This document shows positions 12,300-13,500 of a DNA stretch of 13,500 nt, in pieces. Origin of the DNA: Actinomycetes bacterium (GTDB taxonomy: Bacteria > Actinomycetota > Actinomycetes > Actinomycetales > Cellulomonadaceae); NCBI GenBank assembly GCA_023389455.1, contig JAEWEJ010000187.1, positions 1-13,500 of the forward strand, given 5' to 3'. Positions within the stretch are counted from its first letter, which is position 1. Each line of letters starts with the position of its first letter. A program made the translations under genes and the position numbers. Under the pieces are notes generated by a model. It saw only the letters and a list, made by a program, of their open reading frames with translations, searched no databases and was not told the origin of the DNA.

Positions 12300-13439
12300 A
12301 TGTCACTGGCGTGGAAGAAGAGCGCGATCGCGATGGTCGCCGCAGGTCTGCTCGTCGGGTCCATGGCGGCCTGCAGCTCCGAGCGTGACTCGGGCTCCGG
12401 CGACGGCAGCACCGACGGCGGCAGCAGCAGCGCCGAGGAGACGCTCGTCGGCATCGCGATGCCGACCAAGGCGCTCGAGCGGTGGAACCGCGACGGCGCA
12501 CACCTCGAGGGTCTGCTCACGGACGCGGGCTACGAGACGAGCCTGCAGTACGCCGACAACAAGGTCGACCAGCAGATCACCCAGCTCGAGAACATGATCA
12601 ACCAGGGCGCGGACATCCTCGTCATCGCCTCGATCGACGGCACGGCGCTCGCGCCGACCCTCGAGCAGGCGGCGGACGCGGGCATCACCGTCATCGCCTA
12701 CGACCGGCTGATCAACGACACCCCGAACGTCGACTACTACGCGACGTTCGACAACTACGGCGTCGGCAAGATGCAGGGCGAGTTCATCGTCGACGCGCTC
12801 GACCTGGAGAACGCGACCGGCCCGTTCAACCTCGAGCCGTTCGCCGGGTCCCCGGACGACAACAACGCGAAGTTCTTCTTCGCCGGCGCGTGGGACGTCC
12901 TGTCGGAGCACGTCGACAGCGGCAAGCTCGTCGTGCCGTCCGGCAAGGCGCCCTCGTCGAACGACGACTGGGCGTCCATCGGTGTCCAGGGCTGGAGCTC
13001 CGACACGGCCCAGTCCGAGATGGAGAACCGTCTCAACTCGTTCTACGCCGGTGGCGAGAAGGTCGACGTGGTCCTGTCGCCGAACGACTCGCTCGCGCTG
13101 GGCATCGCCCAGGCCCTCGCGGGCAACGGCTACGCGCCCGGTGACGGCTACCCGGTCCTGACCGGGCAGGACGCCGACCAGGCGAACGTCCTCAACATGA
13201 TCGCCGGCAAGCAGTCGATGTCGGTGTGGAAGGACACGCGCACCCTGGGCGACCAGGTCGCGACGATGATCCAGCAGATCGTCGACGGCGAGACCGTCGA
13301 GGTCAACGACGAGGAGACCTACGACAACGGCGAGAAGGTCGTCCCGACCTACCTGCTGCCGCCGCAGGTCATCACGCCGGACACGGTCGACGTGCTCGTG
13401 GAGTCGGGCTTCTACAAGGCCTCCGACCTGGGTCTGTGA
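12300..13439 (+). CDS. chvE: ChvE-like sugar-binding lipoprotein of an ABC importer
   Basis: A 379-residue substrate-binding protein that captures monosaccharides outside the membrane and delivers them to an ABC permease. Residues 1-24 are a lipoprotein signal (KK, hydrophobic core, MAAC) with lipidation expected at Cys25, followed by a Gly/Ser/Asp linker to about 46. The periplasmic-binding-protein fold (type 1) spans about 47-370. Family landmarks are QYADNKVDQQITQLENMI (83-100), AYDRLI (133-138), GSPDDNNA (183-190), SPNDSLALG (260-268) and LTGQDAD (287-293), matching the ChvE/xylose-glucose-galactose binding group. Start ATG at 12300 has AGAGGAG 8 bases upstream; an upstream in-frame ATG at 12201 lacks a signal sequence. 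The gguA-type ATPase and gguB-type permease expected next would lie beyond the window. The exact sugar is unknown; placement after an amylopullulanase gene would suit glucose uptake, but this is inference. Confidence 0.93.
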   Translation: MSLAWKKSAIAMVAAGLLVGSMAACSSERDSGSGDGSTDGGSSSAEETLVGIAMPTKALERWNRDGAHLEGLLTDAGYETSLQYADNKVDQQITQLENMINQGADILVIASIDGTALAPTLEQAADAGITVIAYDRLINDTPNVDYYATFDNYGVGKMQGEFIVDALDLENATGPFNLEPFAGSPDDNNAKFFFAGAWDVLSEHVDSGKLVVPSGKAPSSNDDWASIGVQGWSSDTAQSEMENRLNSFYAGGEKVDVVLSPNDSLALGIAQALAGNGYAPGDGYPVLTGQDADQANVLNMIAGKQSMSVWKDTRTLGDQVATMIQQIVDGETVEVNDEETYDNGEKVVPTYLLPPQVITPDTVDVLVESGFYKASDLGL

Positions 13440-13447
13440 GACCCGCC

Positions 13448-13495
13448 GGCCCCCCCGGCCCCCCCGGCCCCCCCGCCCGGCCCCCCCCCCCCCCC
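13448..13495. repeat. Three GGCCCCCCC units plus a 15-base C run
   Basis: Right after the lipoprotein stop, the 9-base unit GGCCCCCCC occurs three times without change (13448-13474), followed by GCCCGG and 15 C residues (13481-13495). On the minus strand this is four or more long G-runs, enough for a G-quadruplex. The tract is also prone to length change and to sequencing error. Confidence 0.85.
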
Positions 13496-13500
13496 ACCAC

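Overview
The window is very G+C-rich, with codon third positions almost all G or C, GTG and ATG starts and clear AGGAG-type ribosome binding sites. This points to an actinobacterium. The gene set fits a Cellulomonas-like or related soil/plant-polymer degrader: a DUF3017 protein, an aquaporin, icd, mdh, a very large secreted amylopullulanase and a ChvE-type sugar-binding lipoprotein. The genus is an inference; no marker RNA gene is present.

Layout. Bases 1-380 hold the 3' end of a small membrane protein (DUF3017 type). A perfect 13-bp hairpin lies between it and a convergent aquaporin gene (527-1588, minus) with an unusual acidic N-terminal extension. Divergent from the aquaporin is icd (1834-3051, plus), followed by a perfect 17-bp terminator hairpin and then mdh (3183-4175, plus). 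Converging on mdh, only 15 bases away, is a secreted alkaline phosphatase gene (4191-5498, minus). Upstream of that is a small DUF1801 gene (5617-5961, minus). Bases 6129-12011 encode a 1960-residue secreted enzyme with two separate GH13 catalytic domains (alpha-amylase, then pullulanase) and three copies of an X25-like starch-binding module. After a 288-base intergenic stretch full of dyads comes a ChvE-like sugar-binding lipoprotein (12300-13439). The window ends in a C-homopolymer tract with three 9-bp repeats.

How it fits together. The left half is housekeeping: two TCA-cycle dehydrogenases and a DUF3017 gene, a neighbourhood common in actinobacteria, with the aquaporin gene placed between them. 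The right half is carbon scavenging: an extracellular enzyme that cuts both alpha-1,4 and alpha-1,6 bonds of starch, glycogen or pullulan, followed by the binding subunit of a monosaccharide ABC importer whose ATPase and permease would lie beyond the window. A dyad inside the presumed promoter of the amylopullulanase gene suggests control by a LacI-family (MalR-like) repressor.

No mobile element, CRISPR array, RNA gene or defence locus was seen, and I found no wholly new system. The most unusual items are the architecture of the double-catalytic enzyme, the operator-like dyad in its promoter, the acidic-tailed aquaporin with altered filter residues, the dyad-rich leader before the sugar-binding gene, and the terminal C-tract.
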